Shown in pieces: positions 1-8,624 of a DNA stretch of 64,000 bases. The notes under the pieces were generated by a model. That model was given only the letters and a program-made list of their open reading frames with translations. It did not search any database and was not told the origin of the DNA. Position 1 is the first letter of the stretch. Every line of letters starts with the position of its first letter. The translations under genes and the position numbers were made by a program. Source of the stretch: RPQJ01 sp963778185 (lineage in GTDB: Bacteria > Pseudomonadota > Gammaproteobacteria > Steroidobacterales > Steroidobacteraceae); assembly GCA_963778185.1 (NCBI GenBank), contig CAVZTF010000003.1:434001-498000 (forward strand). Direction: 5' to 3'.

Positions 1-199
1 GGCCGCCCTCGCCCCGTGCCAGCCGCTCGTCCGCCGCCCGCGCGTCGGCCAGGGCCCGGTCGGCCGTCACCGTTACGAAGGCGTTCAGCTGCGGCGCCAG
101 CCGTTCGATGCGGCCAAGCAGGTGCAGGGTCAGGTCGAGACTCGAGAAACGGCGGGCCCGGAGTCCGGCGGAGAGTTCGGCAACGGTCAGTGAGTGCAT
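1..199 (-). CDS. gatA: Asp/Glu-tRNA amidotransferase subunit A, N-terminal part (cut by window edge)
   Basis: GatA is the amidase subunit of GatCAB, which converts misacylated Asp-tRNA(Asn) or Glu-tRNA(Gln) to the amide form. Only the first 66 codons are inside the window. The reading frame opens with ATG at 199 and gives MHSLTVAELSAGLRARRFSS, followed by a region with LNAFVTV and ALADARAADERLARGEGG. This matches the helical GatA N-terminus, where the LNAF motif precedes the AADERL segment. The amidase signature and the Ser-cisSer-Lys triad lie outside the window. It follows gatC on the same strand, as expected for a gatCAB operon. Confidence 0.85.
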   Translation of the reverse strand, partial: MHSLTVAELSAGLRARRFSSLDLTLHLLGRIERLAPQLNAFVTVTADRALADARAADERLARGEGG

Positions 200-209
200 G
201 AGGAGAAGA

Positions 210-352
210 GCCTGGAGGCTGTGGGCTGAAGGGAAGGAGGCTGGGGGCTGGGGGCTGGGTGCTGTGGACGGCGGGGAAGAAGGCTGTGGGCTGTGGGTAA
301 GAGATGACGCTCCGACCTACAGCCCACAGCCGACAGCCTGCAGCCCACAGCC
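210..352. repeat. GGCTGTGGGCTG-type direct and inverted repeats between gatC and gatA
   Basis: The whole gatC-gatA gap is built from variants of GGCTGTGGGCTG. Plus-sense copies sit at about 210-230, 240-260 and 282-298. Complementary copies (CAGCCCACAGCC) sit at 319-331 and 340-352. The inner arms 282-298 and 319-352 can pair into a long hairpin in the gatCA transcript. I infer an intergenic repeat family resembling REP elements; its function is unknown. Confidence 0.7.
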
Positions 353-643
353 CTATTCGATCACCTTCGGCACGAGATACAGCCCCGCGGCCACCGCGGG
401 CGCGTTCAGCTGGTATTTCTCGTGCCGGTCCGTCTCGCCGACGGCGTCGGGCCGCAGGCGCTGGACCTGGTCCGCGAGCGGATGGGCCATGGGCTCCACT
501 CCGCCCGTGTCGGCCGCGGACAGCTGTTCGACGAAATCGATGATGCGGGAGAGGCTATCGACGTACACCGGCATCTGCGCCTCGGTGATCTCGAGGCGGG
601 CAAGGTGGGCGATGGCCTCGACCTGGGTGCGCGTCAGGCTCAT
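353..643 (-). CDS. gatC: Asp/Glu-tRNA amidotransferase subunit C
   Basis: This is the small subunit (96 aa) that stabilises GatA within GatCAB for tRNA-dependent amidation. The length is typical of the family. The N-terminal half has the family pattern VEAIAHLARLEITEAQ, and the C-terminal part has MAHPLADQVQRLRPDAV followed by a KYQLNAP stretch close to the usual NAP motif near the end of GatC. It is divergent from mreB, with a 138-bp gap holding the promoters of both. gatA follows in the same direction after a repeat-filled gap of about 150 bp. Confidence 0.95.
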   Translation of the reverse strand: MSLTRTQVEAIAHLARLEITEAQMPVYVDSLSRIIDFVEQLSAADTGGVEPMAHPLADQVQRLRPDAVGETDRHEKYQLNAPAVAAGLYLVPKVIE

Positions 644-695
644 GCGGAAAGCTCGATCAAATGGGAAAAAAGCGACTTAAATCATACACGTCGCC

Positions 696-723
696 TTGCC
701 GAAAGTCCTGACAATGGTTAAAT
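696..723 (+). promoter_or_regulatory. Candidate sigma-70 promoter for mreB
   Basis: TTGCCG at 696-701 is followed after 16 bp by TTAAAT at 718-723. The start of mreB is about 58 bp downstream. The stretch is AT-rich compared with the genes on both sides. On the other strand, TATGAT (686-681) could be the -10 box of gatC. These are matches by eye to the consensus only. Confidence 0.35.
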
Positions 724-781
724 TGCCGAGGTTGCGCGTCGTCTCGCGCGTTCCTCCACAATTCCTCCTCCTGCGGTCCAG

Positions 782-1825
782 ATGTTCAAGAAACTCCGGG
801 GCTATTTTTCCAACGACCTGTCGATCGACCTTGGCACGGCCAATACGCTGATCTACGTGCGCGGCAAGGGCATCGTCCTGAACGAGCCCTCCGTCGTCGC
901 CATCCGCGAGGAACCCTCGCGCGGCGGCAAGAAGATCGAGGCGGTGGGCACCGAGGCGAAGAACATGCTCGGCCGCACGCCGGGCAACATCACGGCCATC
1001 CGCCCCTTGAAGGACGGCGTGATCGCGGACTTCACCGTCACCGAGAAGATGCTGCAGTACTTCATCGAGAAGGTGCACGGCAACCGGCTGATGCGCCCGA
1101 GCCCACGCGTGCTGGTGTGCGTCCCCTACGGTTCGACGCAGGTCGAGCGCCGCGCCATCCAGGAATCGGCCGAAGGCGCGGGGGCCCGCTGGGTGCGACT
1201 GATCGAGGAGCCGATGGCGGCCGCGGTCGGCGCCGGCATGCCCGTCCACGAGGCGCGGGGCTCGATGGTGCTCGACGTCGGCGGCGGCACCTCCGAGGTG
1301 GCCGTCATCTCGCTGAATGGCATCGTCTATGCGGCCTCGGTGCGCATCGGCGGCGACCGCTTCGACGAGGCGATCATCAACTACGTGCGCCGCAACTACG
1401 GCATCCTGATCGGCGAGGCAACGGCCGAGCGCATCAAGATCGAGATCGGCTCGGCCTACCCGGGCCAGCAGGTGCGCGAGATCTCCGTCAAGGGCCGCAA
1501 CCTCTCCGAGGGCGTGCCGCGCAGCTTCACGCTCAACTCCAACGAGATCCTCGAGGCGCTGCAGGAACCGCTGCAGGGCATCGTGGGCGCGGTCAAGGCC
1601 GCGCTCGAGCAGACGCCGCCTGAACTCGGCTCGGACGTCGCGGAGCGAGGGATCGTGCTCACCGGCGGCGGCGCGCTGCTGCGCGACATCGACAAGCTGC
1701 TCATGGAGGAGACAGGCCTCCCGGTCGTCGTGGCCGAGGACCCGCTCACCTGCGTCGCGCGCGGCGGCGGAAAGATGCTGGAGCTGATCGACGAGCACGG
1801 CCCGGGCCTGTTCGGGCTCGATTGA
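782..1825 (+). CDS. mreB: Rod-shape actin homologue MreB
   Basis: MreB is a bacterial actin that polymerises under the inner membrane and positions the elongasome. The product is 347 aa, the standard length. The phosphate-1 loop DLGTANTLIYV is at residues 16-26, the phosphate-2 motif LDVGGGTSEVAV near 163-174, and the nucleotide-binding GGGALL motif near the C-terminus. The N-terminal MFKKLRGYF is the amphipathic membrane-binding segment seen in Gram-negative MreB. It heads the mreBCD-mrdA-rodA-mltB-dacA run, whose genes are mostly separated by a few bases or overlap. Confidence 0.97.
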   Translation: MFKKLRGYFSNDLSIDLGTANTLIYVRGKGIVLNEPSVVAIREEPSRGGKKIEAVGTEAKNMLGRTPGNITAIRPLKDGVIADFTVTEKMLQYFIEKVHGNRLMRPSPRVLVCVPYGSTQVERRAIQESAEGAGARWVRLIEEPMAAAVGAGMPVHEARGSMVLDVGGGTSEVAVISLNGIVYAASVRIGGDRFDEAIINYVRRNYGILIGEATAERIKIEIGSAYPGQQVREISVKGRNLSEGVPRSFTLNSNEILEALQEPLQGIVGAVKAALEQTPPELGSDVAERGIVLTGGGALLRDIDKLLMEETGLPVVVAEDPLTCVARGGGKMLELIDEHGPGLFGLD

Positions 1826-1853
1826 ACGCGGGCCTCCCCGCCGTACCGCCGCC

Positions 1854-2753
1854 GTGGTCGAACTGAGCCACGATTCGCGCCCGATCATCGGCCGCGGCCC
1901 GCCGCTGGGCGCGACGTTCATCATGCTTGCGATCGCCTCGGTCGCGCTCATGGTCGCCGACCAGCGCTACGACCAGATGGCCCGCGTGCGGGGCTGGATC
2001 ACGGCCGCCGTGCACCCGGCCCAGGCCGCCGTGGACCTGCCGTTCCGCGCCTGGGACTGGCTGACCGGTTCGTTCGCGGACCGCAGCCGCCTGCGCAAGG
2101 ATAACCTCGAGCTCAACGCCCGCCTGCGGCTCGCCAACCTGCAGCTGCAGCGATTCGCCGCGCTCGAGGACGAGAACCGGCGCCTGCGCGACATGCGCGA
2201 GAACTCGGCCGGCGTCGCCGAGCGCGTGCTGGTCGCATCGATCATGAACGTCGACCTCGACCCGTTCCGCCATCGCGTGCTGCTCGACAAGGGCGCGTCC
2301 GACGGCGTCTTCAAGGGGCAGGCGATCCTCGACGCGGAGGGCATATTCGGCCAGGTGTCGAAGGTGAACGCGCGATCGGCCGAGGCCATCCTCATCAGCG
2401 ACGCCGAGCACGCGATCCCGGTGCAGTCGAACCGCAGCGGACTGCGCACGATCGCCGTCGGCACCGGCGACCCCGACCGGCTCTCGCTGCCTTTCGTCAC
2501 GAGCGAGGCGGACCTGAAGGCCGGCGACCTGCTGCTCTCGACCGGCATGGGCGGCGTGTTCCCGCCGGGCTACCCGGTCGCGGAAGTCACCCGGGTCGAT
2601 CCCACGACGGCCACGTTCGCGCTCGTCGAAGCCCGGCCGACCGCGTTGCTCGACCGCGACCGCGAGGTGTTGCTGGTGTGGTTCAAGCCGCCGGTCCCTC
2701 GGGAGGCGCCGACAGCGGCGCCGGCCACGCCGCCCGCTGGAGCCGGCGAATGA
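1854..2753 (+). CDS. mreC: Rod-shape-determining protein MreC
   Basis: MreC is a periplasmic scaffold that links MreB/RodA to penicillin-binding proteins. The product is 299 aa with a GTG start 28 bp after mreB. One transmembrane segment (ATFIMLAIASVALMVADQ, about 20-38) is followed by a charged helical stretch (SRLRKDNLELNARLRLANLQ, about 75-105) that should form the dimerising coiled coil, then the beta domain with LDKGASDGVFKGQAILD. A Pro/Ala-rich tail closes the protein. The stop overlaps the mreD start (ATGA), suggesting coupled translation. Confidence 0.95.
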   Translation: MVELSHDSRPIIGRGPPLGATFIMLAIASVALMVADQRYDQMARVRGWITAAVHPAQAAVDLPFRAWDWLTGSFADRSRLRKDNLELNARLRLANLQLQRFAALEDENRRLRDMRENSAGVAERVLVASIMNVDLDPFRHRVLLDKGASDGVFKGQAILDAEGIFGQVSKVNARSAEAILISDAEHAIPVQSNRSGLRTIAVGTGDPDRLSLPFVTSEADLKAGDLLLSTGMGGVFPPGYPVAEVTRVDPTTATFALVEARPTALLDRDREVLLVWFKPPVPREAPTAAPATPPAGAGE

Positions 2754-3232
2754 GGCCCACCGATTTCTCCCGCCGCTTCATTTACTGGCTCAGCGTCGCC
2801 GCGGGCCTGGTGCTCGCGATCGTGCCCCTGCCCGACTGGCTCGACCCCGTGCGACCTGACCTGGCGCTGCTCGCCGTGGTCTACTGGATCCTCATGAGCC
2901 CGCGCATCGCCGGACTCGGCTACGCCTGGCTCGCCGGCCTGTGCCTCGACGTGCTGCGTGGCATGGTGCTGGGGCAGCACGCACTCGGCTTCCTGGTCGT
3001 CGCCTTCCTCACGCACCGGCTGCAGCTGCGCATGCGCATGTTCCCGATCCTGCACCAGGCCGGCGCGGTCATGCTGCTGCTCGGCGTGTACCACTTCATC
3101 GTCTTCTGGACCGACGGACTGACCGGCCACGGCTACACGGGCTGGAACCGCTGGCTGCCAATCCTGTCGGGGGCGCTCCTCTGGCCGCTCATCGTGGCGG
3201 CCTTCGACTCGCTGACGCGGCGCTCGCGCTGA
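2750..3232 (+). CDS. mreD: Rod-shape-determining membrane protein MreD
   Basis: MreD is an integral inner-membrane partner of MreC in the elongasome. The product is 160 aa, normal for the family, and strongly hydrophobic, with about five membrane spans. I chose ATG 2750 because it overlaps the mreC stop in an ATGA and gives the expected short N-terminus MRPTDFSRRFIYWLS; an upstream in-frame extension lies wholly within mreC. The motif GLCLDVLRGMVLGQHAL matches the D-x-x-x-G-x-x-G-H region of the family. mrdA follows 19 bp later. Confidence 0.93.
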   Translation: MRPTDFSRRFIYWLSVAAGLVLAIVPLPDWLDPVRPDLALLAVVYWILMSPRIAGLGYAWLAGLCLDVLRGMVLGQHALGFLVVAFLTHRLQLRMRMFPILHQAGAVMLLLGVYHFIVFWTDGLTGHGYTGWNRWLPILSGALLWPLIVAAFDSLTRRSR

Positions 3233-3251
3233 GCGGGCACGGACTCGCACC

Positions 3252-5189
3252 ATGGCCCGCGCAGTACGCCTGAAGGACCACTGGGCCGAGCAGCGCCTGT
3301 TCGGCCGGCGCGTGATCGCGGCCTCCGTCGTCATGCTGGCGTGCGTGGGCGCGCTGACCGCGAGGCTCGTCTACCTGCAGGTCGTCAGGCACGACTACTT
3401 CAGCGAGCTGTCGCAGGGCAACCGGATACGAATCGAGCCGGTGCCGCCAAGCCGCGGCCTGGTCTTCGACCGCAACGGCGAGGCGCTCGCGCTCAACCGG
3501 CCCGCCTACCAGCTCGAGGTCATCCGCGAGCAGACGCCCGACCTGGAGGACACGCTCACGCGGCTCGTGGGCCTCGATCTCCTCGCCGCAGAGGACGTCG
3601 AGCGTACGCTGCGCACCATCAAGGCCCGGCGCAGCTTCGACGCCGTGCCGGTGCGGCTGCAGCTGTCGGAGGAGGAGCTCGCCCGCTTCGCCGTCAACCG
3701 ACCGGACTTCCCGGGCGTCGAGGTCCGGCCGCGCCTGACCCGCTACTACCCGCTGGCCGGCGTCGGCGTCCACGCGCTCGGCTACGTCGCCGCCATCAGC
3801 GAGCAGGACCAGGAACGCATCGACGTTGCGAACTACGCCGGCACCACCCTGATCGGCAAGCTGGGCATCGAGCGCGCCTACGAGGACGAACTGCACGGCG
3901 AGACGGGTTACCAGCAATTGCTGGTGAACGCACAGGGCCGGCGCGTGGACCGGCTTGGCCTCAAGGCTCCCGACCTCGAGCGACGCGAGCCCACGGCCGG
4001 TAACGACCTGTATCTGTCCATCGACGCGAACGTGCAGCGCGCCGCCGAGGAGGCACTTGCCGGCCAGCGCGCCGCCGTGGTCGCCATCGACCCCACGAAC
4101 GGTGATGTCGTGGCGTACGTCAGCACCCCGACGTTCGACCCGAACGGCTTCGCGCGCGGGCTCACCTACGCCGAGTACGCCGCGCTGTCCGAGAACATCG
4201 ACGTGCCGCTCTACGACCGCGCCCTGCGCGGCCTGTACCCGCCGGGCTCGACCATCAAGCCGCTGGTCGCGCTCGCGGCGCTCGAGTACGGTGTCACCGA
4301 CCCCGAATCGACACGCTTCTGCCGCGGCGTCTTCCAGCTGCCGGGCTCGAGCCACCGCTACCGCGACTGGAAAAAGGGCGGGCATGGCACGGTCGACATG
4401 CACAAGGCGATCGCCCAGTCCTGCGACACCTATTTCTATGCCGTCTCCGACCAGATCGGCATCGACCGCATGCACGACTTCCTGGTGCAGTTCGGCCTCG
4501 GCGCCAGGACGGGCATCGACATTCATGGCGAGCGCACGGGCCTGGTGCCATCGAAGGCCTGGAAGAAGCAGGCCTTCAAGCGCAAGGACATGCAGGTGTG
4601 GTTCCCGGGCGAAACGATCATCGCCGGTATCGGACAGGGCTACATGCTGACGACCCCGCTGCAGCTCGCGCAGGCAGCGGCCACGGTCTCCATGCGGGGC
4701 CAGCGCTTCGCGCCGCGGCTGGTGAAGAAGGTGCGTGACCCGGCCACTGGAACGGAGCGCGAGCTGCCGCCCACGCCGCTGCCCCCGGTCAAGGTGAGCG
4801 ACCCGAAGTACTGGGACGTGATCATCGGCGGCATGGTCGGCGTGACGAACGACCCGGCGGGCACGGCGCGGCGCAGCCAGGCCGGGGCGCCGTACAGGAT
4901 CGCGGGCAAGACGGGCACGGCACAGGTCTTCAGCGTCGGGCAGAACGAGAAGTACAACGAGAAGGACGTGGCCGAGCGGCTGCGCGACCACGCCCTGTTC
5001 ATCGCGTTCGCTCCCGCGGACGCGCCGAAACTTGCCGTCGCCGTGCTGGTCGAAAACGGACGCAGCGGCAGCGGCACGGCCGCGCCGATCGCGCGCAAGG
5101 TGTTCGACGCGTACCTGCTGCCGCCGGAAGCCGCTGCCGCGGCGACCGCGGAAGCCGCACTGCCGCTCGCCGGAGGTAACGAGGAATGA
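3252..5189 (+). CDS. mrdA: Penicillin-binding protein 2 (elongasome transpeptidase)
   Basis: PBP2 cross-links peptidoglycan during cell elongation, working with RodA. The product is 645 aa. A single N-terminal membrane anchor spans about 19-43, followed by the PBP dimerisation domain beginning with RGLVFDRNGEALALN. The transpeptidase motifs are all present: SxxK as S333-TIK, SxN-type as S390-CD, and KTG at 553-555. The C-terminal Ala-rich tail overlaps the rodA start by four bases (ATGA). Position between mreD and rodA is the canonical order. Confidence 0.96.
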   Translation: MARAVRLKDHWAEQRLFGRRVIAASVVMLACVGALTARLVYLQVVRHDYFSELSQGNRIRIEPVPPSRGLVFDRNGEALALNRPAYQLEVIREQTPDLEDTLTRLVGLDLLAAEDVERTLRTIKARRSFDAVPVRLQLSEEELARFAVNRPDFPGVEVRPRLTRYYPLAGVGVHALGYVAAISEQDQERIDVANYAGTTLIGKLGIERAYEDELHGETGYQQLLVNAQGRRVDRLGLKAPDLERREPTAGNDLYLSIDANVQRAAEEALAGQRAAVVAIDPTNGDVVAYVSTPTFDPNGFARGLTYAEYAALSENIDVPLYDRALRGLYPPGSTIKPLVALAALEYGVTDPESTRFCRGVFQLPGSSHRYRDWKKGGHGTVDMHKAIAQSCDTYFYAVSDQIGIDRMHDFLVQFGLGARTGIDIHGERTGLVPSKAWKKQAFKRKDMQVWFPGETIIAGIGQGYMLTTPLQLAQAAATVSMRGQRFAPRLVKKVRDPATGTERELPPTPLPPVKVSDPKYWDVIIGGMVGVTNDPAGTARRSQAGAPYRIAGKTGTAQVFSVGQNEKYNEKDVAERLRDHALFIAFAPADAPKLAVAVLVENGRSGSGTAAPIARKVFDAYLLPPEAAAAATAEAALPLAGGNEE

Positions 5190-6331
5190 GGGCCGAGATC
5201 GCCGGACCGGGGTCTTCGAGCCGCGCCCAGCGCACCTTCACGGTGACCGGGCGGTTGCTGGAAGCGCTGCACGTGGACGGCCCCCTGCTGCTCGCGGTGC
5301 TGGCAGTTTGCGTCGCTGGCCTGGTGGTCCTGTTCAGCGCCGCGGGCGAGGACATCGGCGTCTTCCTGCGGCAGGCGGCGCGAGTTGGGCTCGCGCTCGG
5401 CGTGATGGTCGCCGTCGCGCAGGTGCCGCCGCGGGTCATGCGGGTCGGCGCGCCATGGCTCTACGCGTTCGGCGTGCTGCTGCTCGTGGCGGTCGCCGTG
5501 AAGGGCGACATCGCGATGGGCGCCCAGCGCTGGCTCGACCTGGGCATCGTCCGCTTCCAGCCCTCGGAGATCATGAAGATCGCGGTGCCGCTCGCCTGCG
5601 CGTGGTACCTGCACGATCGCCCCCTGCCGCCGGACTTCACGACGATCGTGGTTCTCGCCGTGACCATTCTCGTGCCGGTACTGCTCATCGCCGAGCAGCC
5701 CGACCTCGGCACGGCCTTGCTCGTCGCCGCGGGCGGCGGGCTGGTCGTCCTGCTGGCCGGGCTGCAGGCGCGCTATCTCGTCGGCATCGGCGCACTGCTG
5801 GGCGCCGCCGTGCCCGTCCTGTGGCACTTCCTGCACGACTACCAGCGCCAGCGAGTGCTCACGTTCCTGAATCCGCAGAACGACCCGCTCGGCGCCGGCT
5901 ACCACACCATCCAGTCGCAGATCGCGATCGGCTCCGGCGGCGTGTTCGGCAAGGGCTACATGAACGGCAGCCAGGCGCAGCTGGAGTTCCTGCCGGAGCG
6001 GTCCACCGACTTCATCTTCGCCGTCATCGGCGAGGAGTGGGGCCTCGTGGGCCTCCTCGTCCTGATCGCGCTGTACCTGATCGTGATTGCCCGCGGCCTC
6101 TACATCGCCGCGCAGGCCCAGGACACTTTCTCGCGCCTCGTCGCGGGGGCGCTCACCCTCACCTTCGCGGTGTACGTGTTCGTGAACAGCGGCATGGTCG
6201 CGGGACTCCTGCCCGTGGTTGGCGTGCCGCTGCCGCTCGTCAGCTATGGCGGCACGTCGATGGTGACCCTCATGGCCGGCTTCGGTATCCTCATGTCCGT
6301 CCACTCCCGCCGCAGACTGGTCGCAACATGA
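5186..6331 (+). CDS. rodA: SEDS peptidoglycan glycosyltransferase RodA
   Basis: RodA polymerises lipid II into glycan strands for cell-wall elongation, paired with PBP2. The product is 381 aa with about ten membrane spans. SEDS-family features include RWLDLGIVRFQPSEIMKIAVPL (split here as RWLDLGIVRF then QPSEIMK), EQPDLGTALL, and the C-terminal LLPVVGVPLPLVSYGGTSM block. The N-terminus has about 35 extra polar residues before the first span, slightly longer than usual. Its start overlaps mrdA and its stop overlaps mltB. Confidence 0.96.
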   Translation: MRAEIAGPGSSSRAQRTFTVTGRLLEALHVDGPLLLAVLAVCVAGLVVLFSAAGEDIGVFLRQAARVGLALGVMVAVAQVPPRVMRVGAPWLYAFGVLLLVAVAVKGDIAMGAQRWLDLGIVRFQPSEIMKIAVPLACAWYLHDRPLPPDFTTIVVLAVTILVPVLLIAEQPDLGTALLVAAGGGLVVLLAGLQARYLVGIGALLGAAVPVLWHFLHDYQRQRVLTFLNPQNDPLGAGYHTIQSQIAIGSGGVFGKGYMNGSQAQLEFLPERSTDFIFAVIGEEWGLVGLLVLIALYLIVIARGLYIAAQAQDTFSRLVAGALTLTFAVYVFVNSGMVAGLLPVVGVPLPLVSYGGTSMVTLMAGFGILMSVHSRRRLVAT

Positions 6332-7401
6332 CCCGCAGCCGCACACGGCTCCGCCCGCCGTCCACTTCGCTTTGCCTGTTCGCCACGACCCTGGCCGCCC
6401 TCGCGGGCGCGCCGGCCGTCGCGCTCGACGGCAGTCGCGAGGACGTCACGGCGTTCGTCGCCGAGATGCGTGACCGCCACGGGTTCGATGCCACGGTGCT
6501 CGGCCAGATGTTCGCGAAGGTCGAATCGCGCCCATCGATCATCGAGGCCATCTCGCGGCCGGCCGAGAAGACCCTCGCCTGGCACGAGTACCGCGCGCGT
6601 TTCATCACCGAGCGTCGCGTCCAGCGCGGTGCCGAGCTGGCACTCGAGCAGGCCGAGGCCCTGCAGAAAGCGGCCGCGATCGGCGTTCCAGCCCAGGTGT
6701 TGCTGTCGATCGTCGGCGTCGAGACTTTCTACGGCGAGATTACCGGTCGCCATCGTGTCGTCGATGCGCTCGCCACGCTCGCGTTCGACTACCCGCCGCG
6801 CGGCGGATTCTTCCGCGGCGAGCTCGAGCAGTTCCTGCTGATGGCGCGCGAGGAATCGCTCGACCCGCTCGCACTCCTCGGTTCCTATGCGGGTGCGATG
6901 GGACGCCCGCAGTTCATGCCCACCAGCTTCCGGGCCTACGCCGTGGACGGCGACACCGACGGCCACCGCGACCTCTGGGGCAACTGGAGCGACGTGTTCT
7001 CGAGCGTCGCCAACTACCTGAAAGCGCACGGCTGGCGGCTCGGCGAACCGATCATGGTGCCGGCGGACGCGAGCGGCGCGAACCTCGAGGGCCTCGAACC
7101 CGGCAAGCTGGCCCTCACCGAGACCGTGCAATCCCTGCGCGATCGCGGCGTGAAGTTCGACACGTTCCTGCCGCCCGACGCGCCGGCCGCGCTGGTCGCT
7201 TTGAGCGGCGCCGAGGGACCCGAGTATCGCGTCGGGTTCACGAATTTCCACGCCATCACACGCTACAACCGCAGCCAGCTCTACGCGAGCGCCGTGAACG
7301 ACCTCGCGGAGGCGATCGCCGCCGCCGCCCAACCGCCGGCACCCGAGGCGGAAGTTCCCTGCGCGGACCAGCCTCGACCGTCACCACCTTTCATCCGATA
7401 G
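6328..7401 (+). CDS. mltB: Lytic murein transglycosylase B
   Basis: MltB cleaves peptidoglycan glycan strands to 1,6-anhydro products in the periplasm. ATG 6328 overlaps the rodA stop, gives a Sec signal peptide ending near APAVALDG, and a 357-aa product. The catalytic glutamate is E132 in the GVETFYGEITG motif. Other SLT family-3 features are YAGAMGRPQFMPTS and DLWGNWSDVFSSVANYL. There is no lipobox cysteine, so it looks soluble in the periplasm, unlike the E. coli lipoprotein. A much longer reading frame extends upstream across rodA but is only a shadow of it. Confidence 0.94.
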   Translation: MTRSRTRLRPPSTSLCLFATTLAALAGAPAVALDGSREDVTAFVAEMRDRHGFDATVLGQMFAKVESRPSIIEAISRPAEKTLAWHEYRARFITERRVQRGAELALEQAEALQKAAAIGVPAQVLLSIVGVETFYGEITGRHRVVDALATLAFDYPPRGGFFRGELEQFLLMAREESLDPLALLGSYAGAMGRPQFMPTSFRAYAVDGDTDGHRDLWGNWSDVFSSVANYLKAHGWRLGEPIMVPADASGANLEGLEPGKLALTETVQSLRDRGVKFDTFLPPDAPAALVALSGAEGPEYRVGFTNFHAITRYNRSQLYASAVNDLAEAIAAAAQPPAPEAEVPCADQPRPSPPFIR

Positions 7402-7408
7402 TGAGTAC

Positions 7409-8623
7409 ATGAGACTTCCACAGGCACTGATCAGCGCTTCCCTGCTCTCGACCTCCCTCCTGCTCGGCGCGTGCTCGGGCTCGAAGGACGACGCAGCCCC
7501 GGCGGCGGCCGCCGACTCCGCCGCCGCGACGCCGGCCGCTGCAACCGCGCCCACGGCCGTGCCGCCGCCGCCTCAGCTCGATGCACGCAGCTTCATCGTC
7601 ATCGACCACGAAAGTGGCCGCGTCCTGGCGGCTCGCGAGCCCGATGTCCGGCAGGAGCCCGCGAGCCTCACCAAGCTCATGACTGCCTACGGCGTGTTCA
7701 AGGCGCTCAAGGAAGGCCGCATCAAGCTCGACAGCATGGTCACGATCAGCGAGCACGCCTGGAAACAGGAGGGCTCGCGGATGTTCATCGAGGTCGGCAA
7801 GCAGGTGTCCGTCGAGAACCTCATCCAGGGCATGATCGTCCAGTCGGGCAACGACGCGACGGTGGCACTGGCCGAGTTCGTCGCCGGCACCGAGCCCACG
7901 TTCGTGCAGATGATGAACACCTACGCGAAGGAACTCGGCATGACCGGCTCCCACTTCATGAACTCGGCGGGCATGCCCGACCCCGAGCACTACATGACGG
8001 CGCGCGACGCCGCGATCCTCTCCAGCGCGCTGATCCACGAATTCCCGGAGTACTACCCCTGGTACGCCCAGCGGGAGTTCACCTGGAACGGCATCACCCA
8101 GCAGAACCGCAACGGGCTGTTGTGGCGCGACCCGAGCGTGGACGGCGTCAAGACCGGTCACACCGAGACGGCGGGCTACTGCCTGATCGCCTCGGCAAAG
8201 CGCGAAGGCATGCGGCTGGTGTCGGTCGTGCTCGGCACGGACTCGATGCGCTCGCGCGAGGACGCCAACGCCGCCCTGCTCAGCTACGGCTTCAACTTTT
8301 TCGAGACGAAGCGCGTATACGCCGCCGGCCAGCCGCTCACCACGGCGCGCGTCTGGAAGGGCACCTCTTCGGACGTGGGCCTCGCGCTGAAACGCGACCT
8401 CTACGTCACGAGCCCGCGCGGCCACGTGGGCAGCGTGCAGGCGCAGTTCGAGCTGCCGGAGACGATCGTCGCCCCGCTTGCGGCCAACACCCCGCTCGGC
8501 AAGGCAAGCATCGTCGTGGACGGCGCGACCATCGCGACCCATGACCTCTACCCGGCACAGGACGTCCCGGCGGGCGGAATCTTCCGCCGTGCCATCGACA
8601 CGGTGCGGCTCTGGTTCAACTGA
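7409..8623 (+). CDS. dacA: D-alanyl-D-alanine carboxypeptidase, predicted lipoprotein
   Basis: This S11-family carboxypeptidase trims the terminal D-Ala of peptidoglycan pentapeptides. The product is 404 aa. Active-site motifs are S86-LTK, S146-GN and KTG at 248-250. The C-terminal domain (about 320-404) ends with RAIDTVRLWFN, an amphipathic membrane-binding helix typical of PBP5/6. Unusually, the N-terminus carries a lipobox (LLGAC, Cys about 22) and an Ala/Pro-rich linker (about 28-55), so it may be anchored at both ends. The family usually has an ordinary Sec signal. It starts 7 bp after mltB. Confidence 0.93.
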   Translation: MRLPQALISASLLSTSLLLGACSGSKDDAAPAAAADSAAATPAAATAPTAVPPPPQLDARSFIVIDHESGRVLAAREPDVRQEPASLTKLMTAYGVFKALKEGRIKLDSMVTISEHAWKQEGSRMFIEVGKQVSVENLIQGMIVQSGNDATVALAEFVAGTEPTFVQMMNTYAKELGMTGSHFMNSAGMPDPEHYMTARDAAILSSALIHEFPEYYPWYAQREFTWNGITQQNRNGLLWRDPSVDGVKTGHTETAGYCLIASAKREGMRLVSVVLGTDSMRSREDANAALLSYGFNFFETKRVYAAGQPLTTARVWKGTSSDVGLALKRDLYVTSPRGHVGSVQAQFELPETIVAPLAANTPLGKASIVVDGATIATHDLYPAQDVPAGGIFRRAIDTVRLWFN

Positions 8624-8624
8624 C

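Noticed and set aside
677..1951. A 424-codon open frame antisense to mreB
   Set aside because: It covers a fully supported mreB gene, is rich in His, Arg, Asp and Ala as expected for the antisense of a high-GC gene, and resembles no protein family.
5032..6327. A long plus-strand reading frame running through the whole of rodA into mltB
   Set aside because: Its first part is Arg/Pro/Ala-rich shadow sequence of rodA; the real protein begins at ATG 6328 with a signal peptide.
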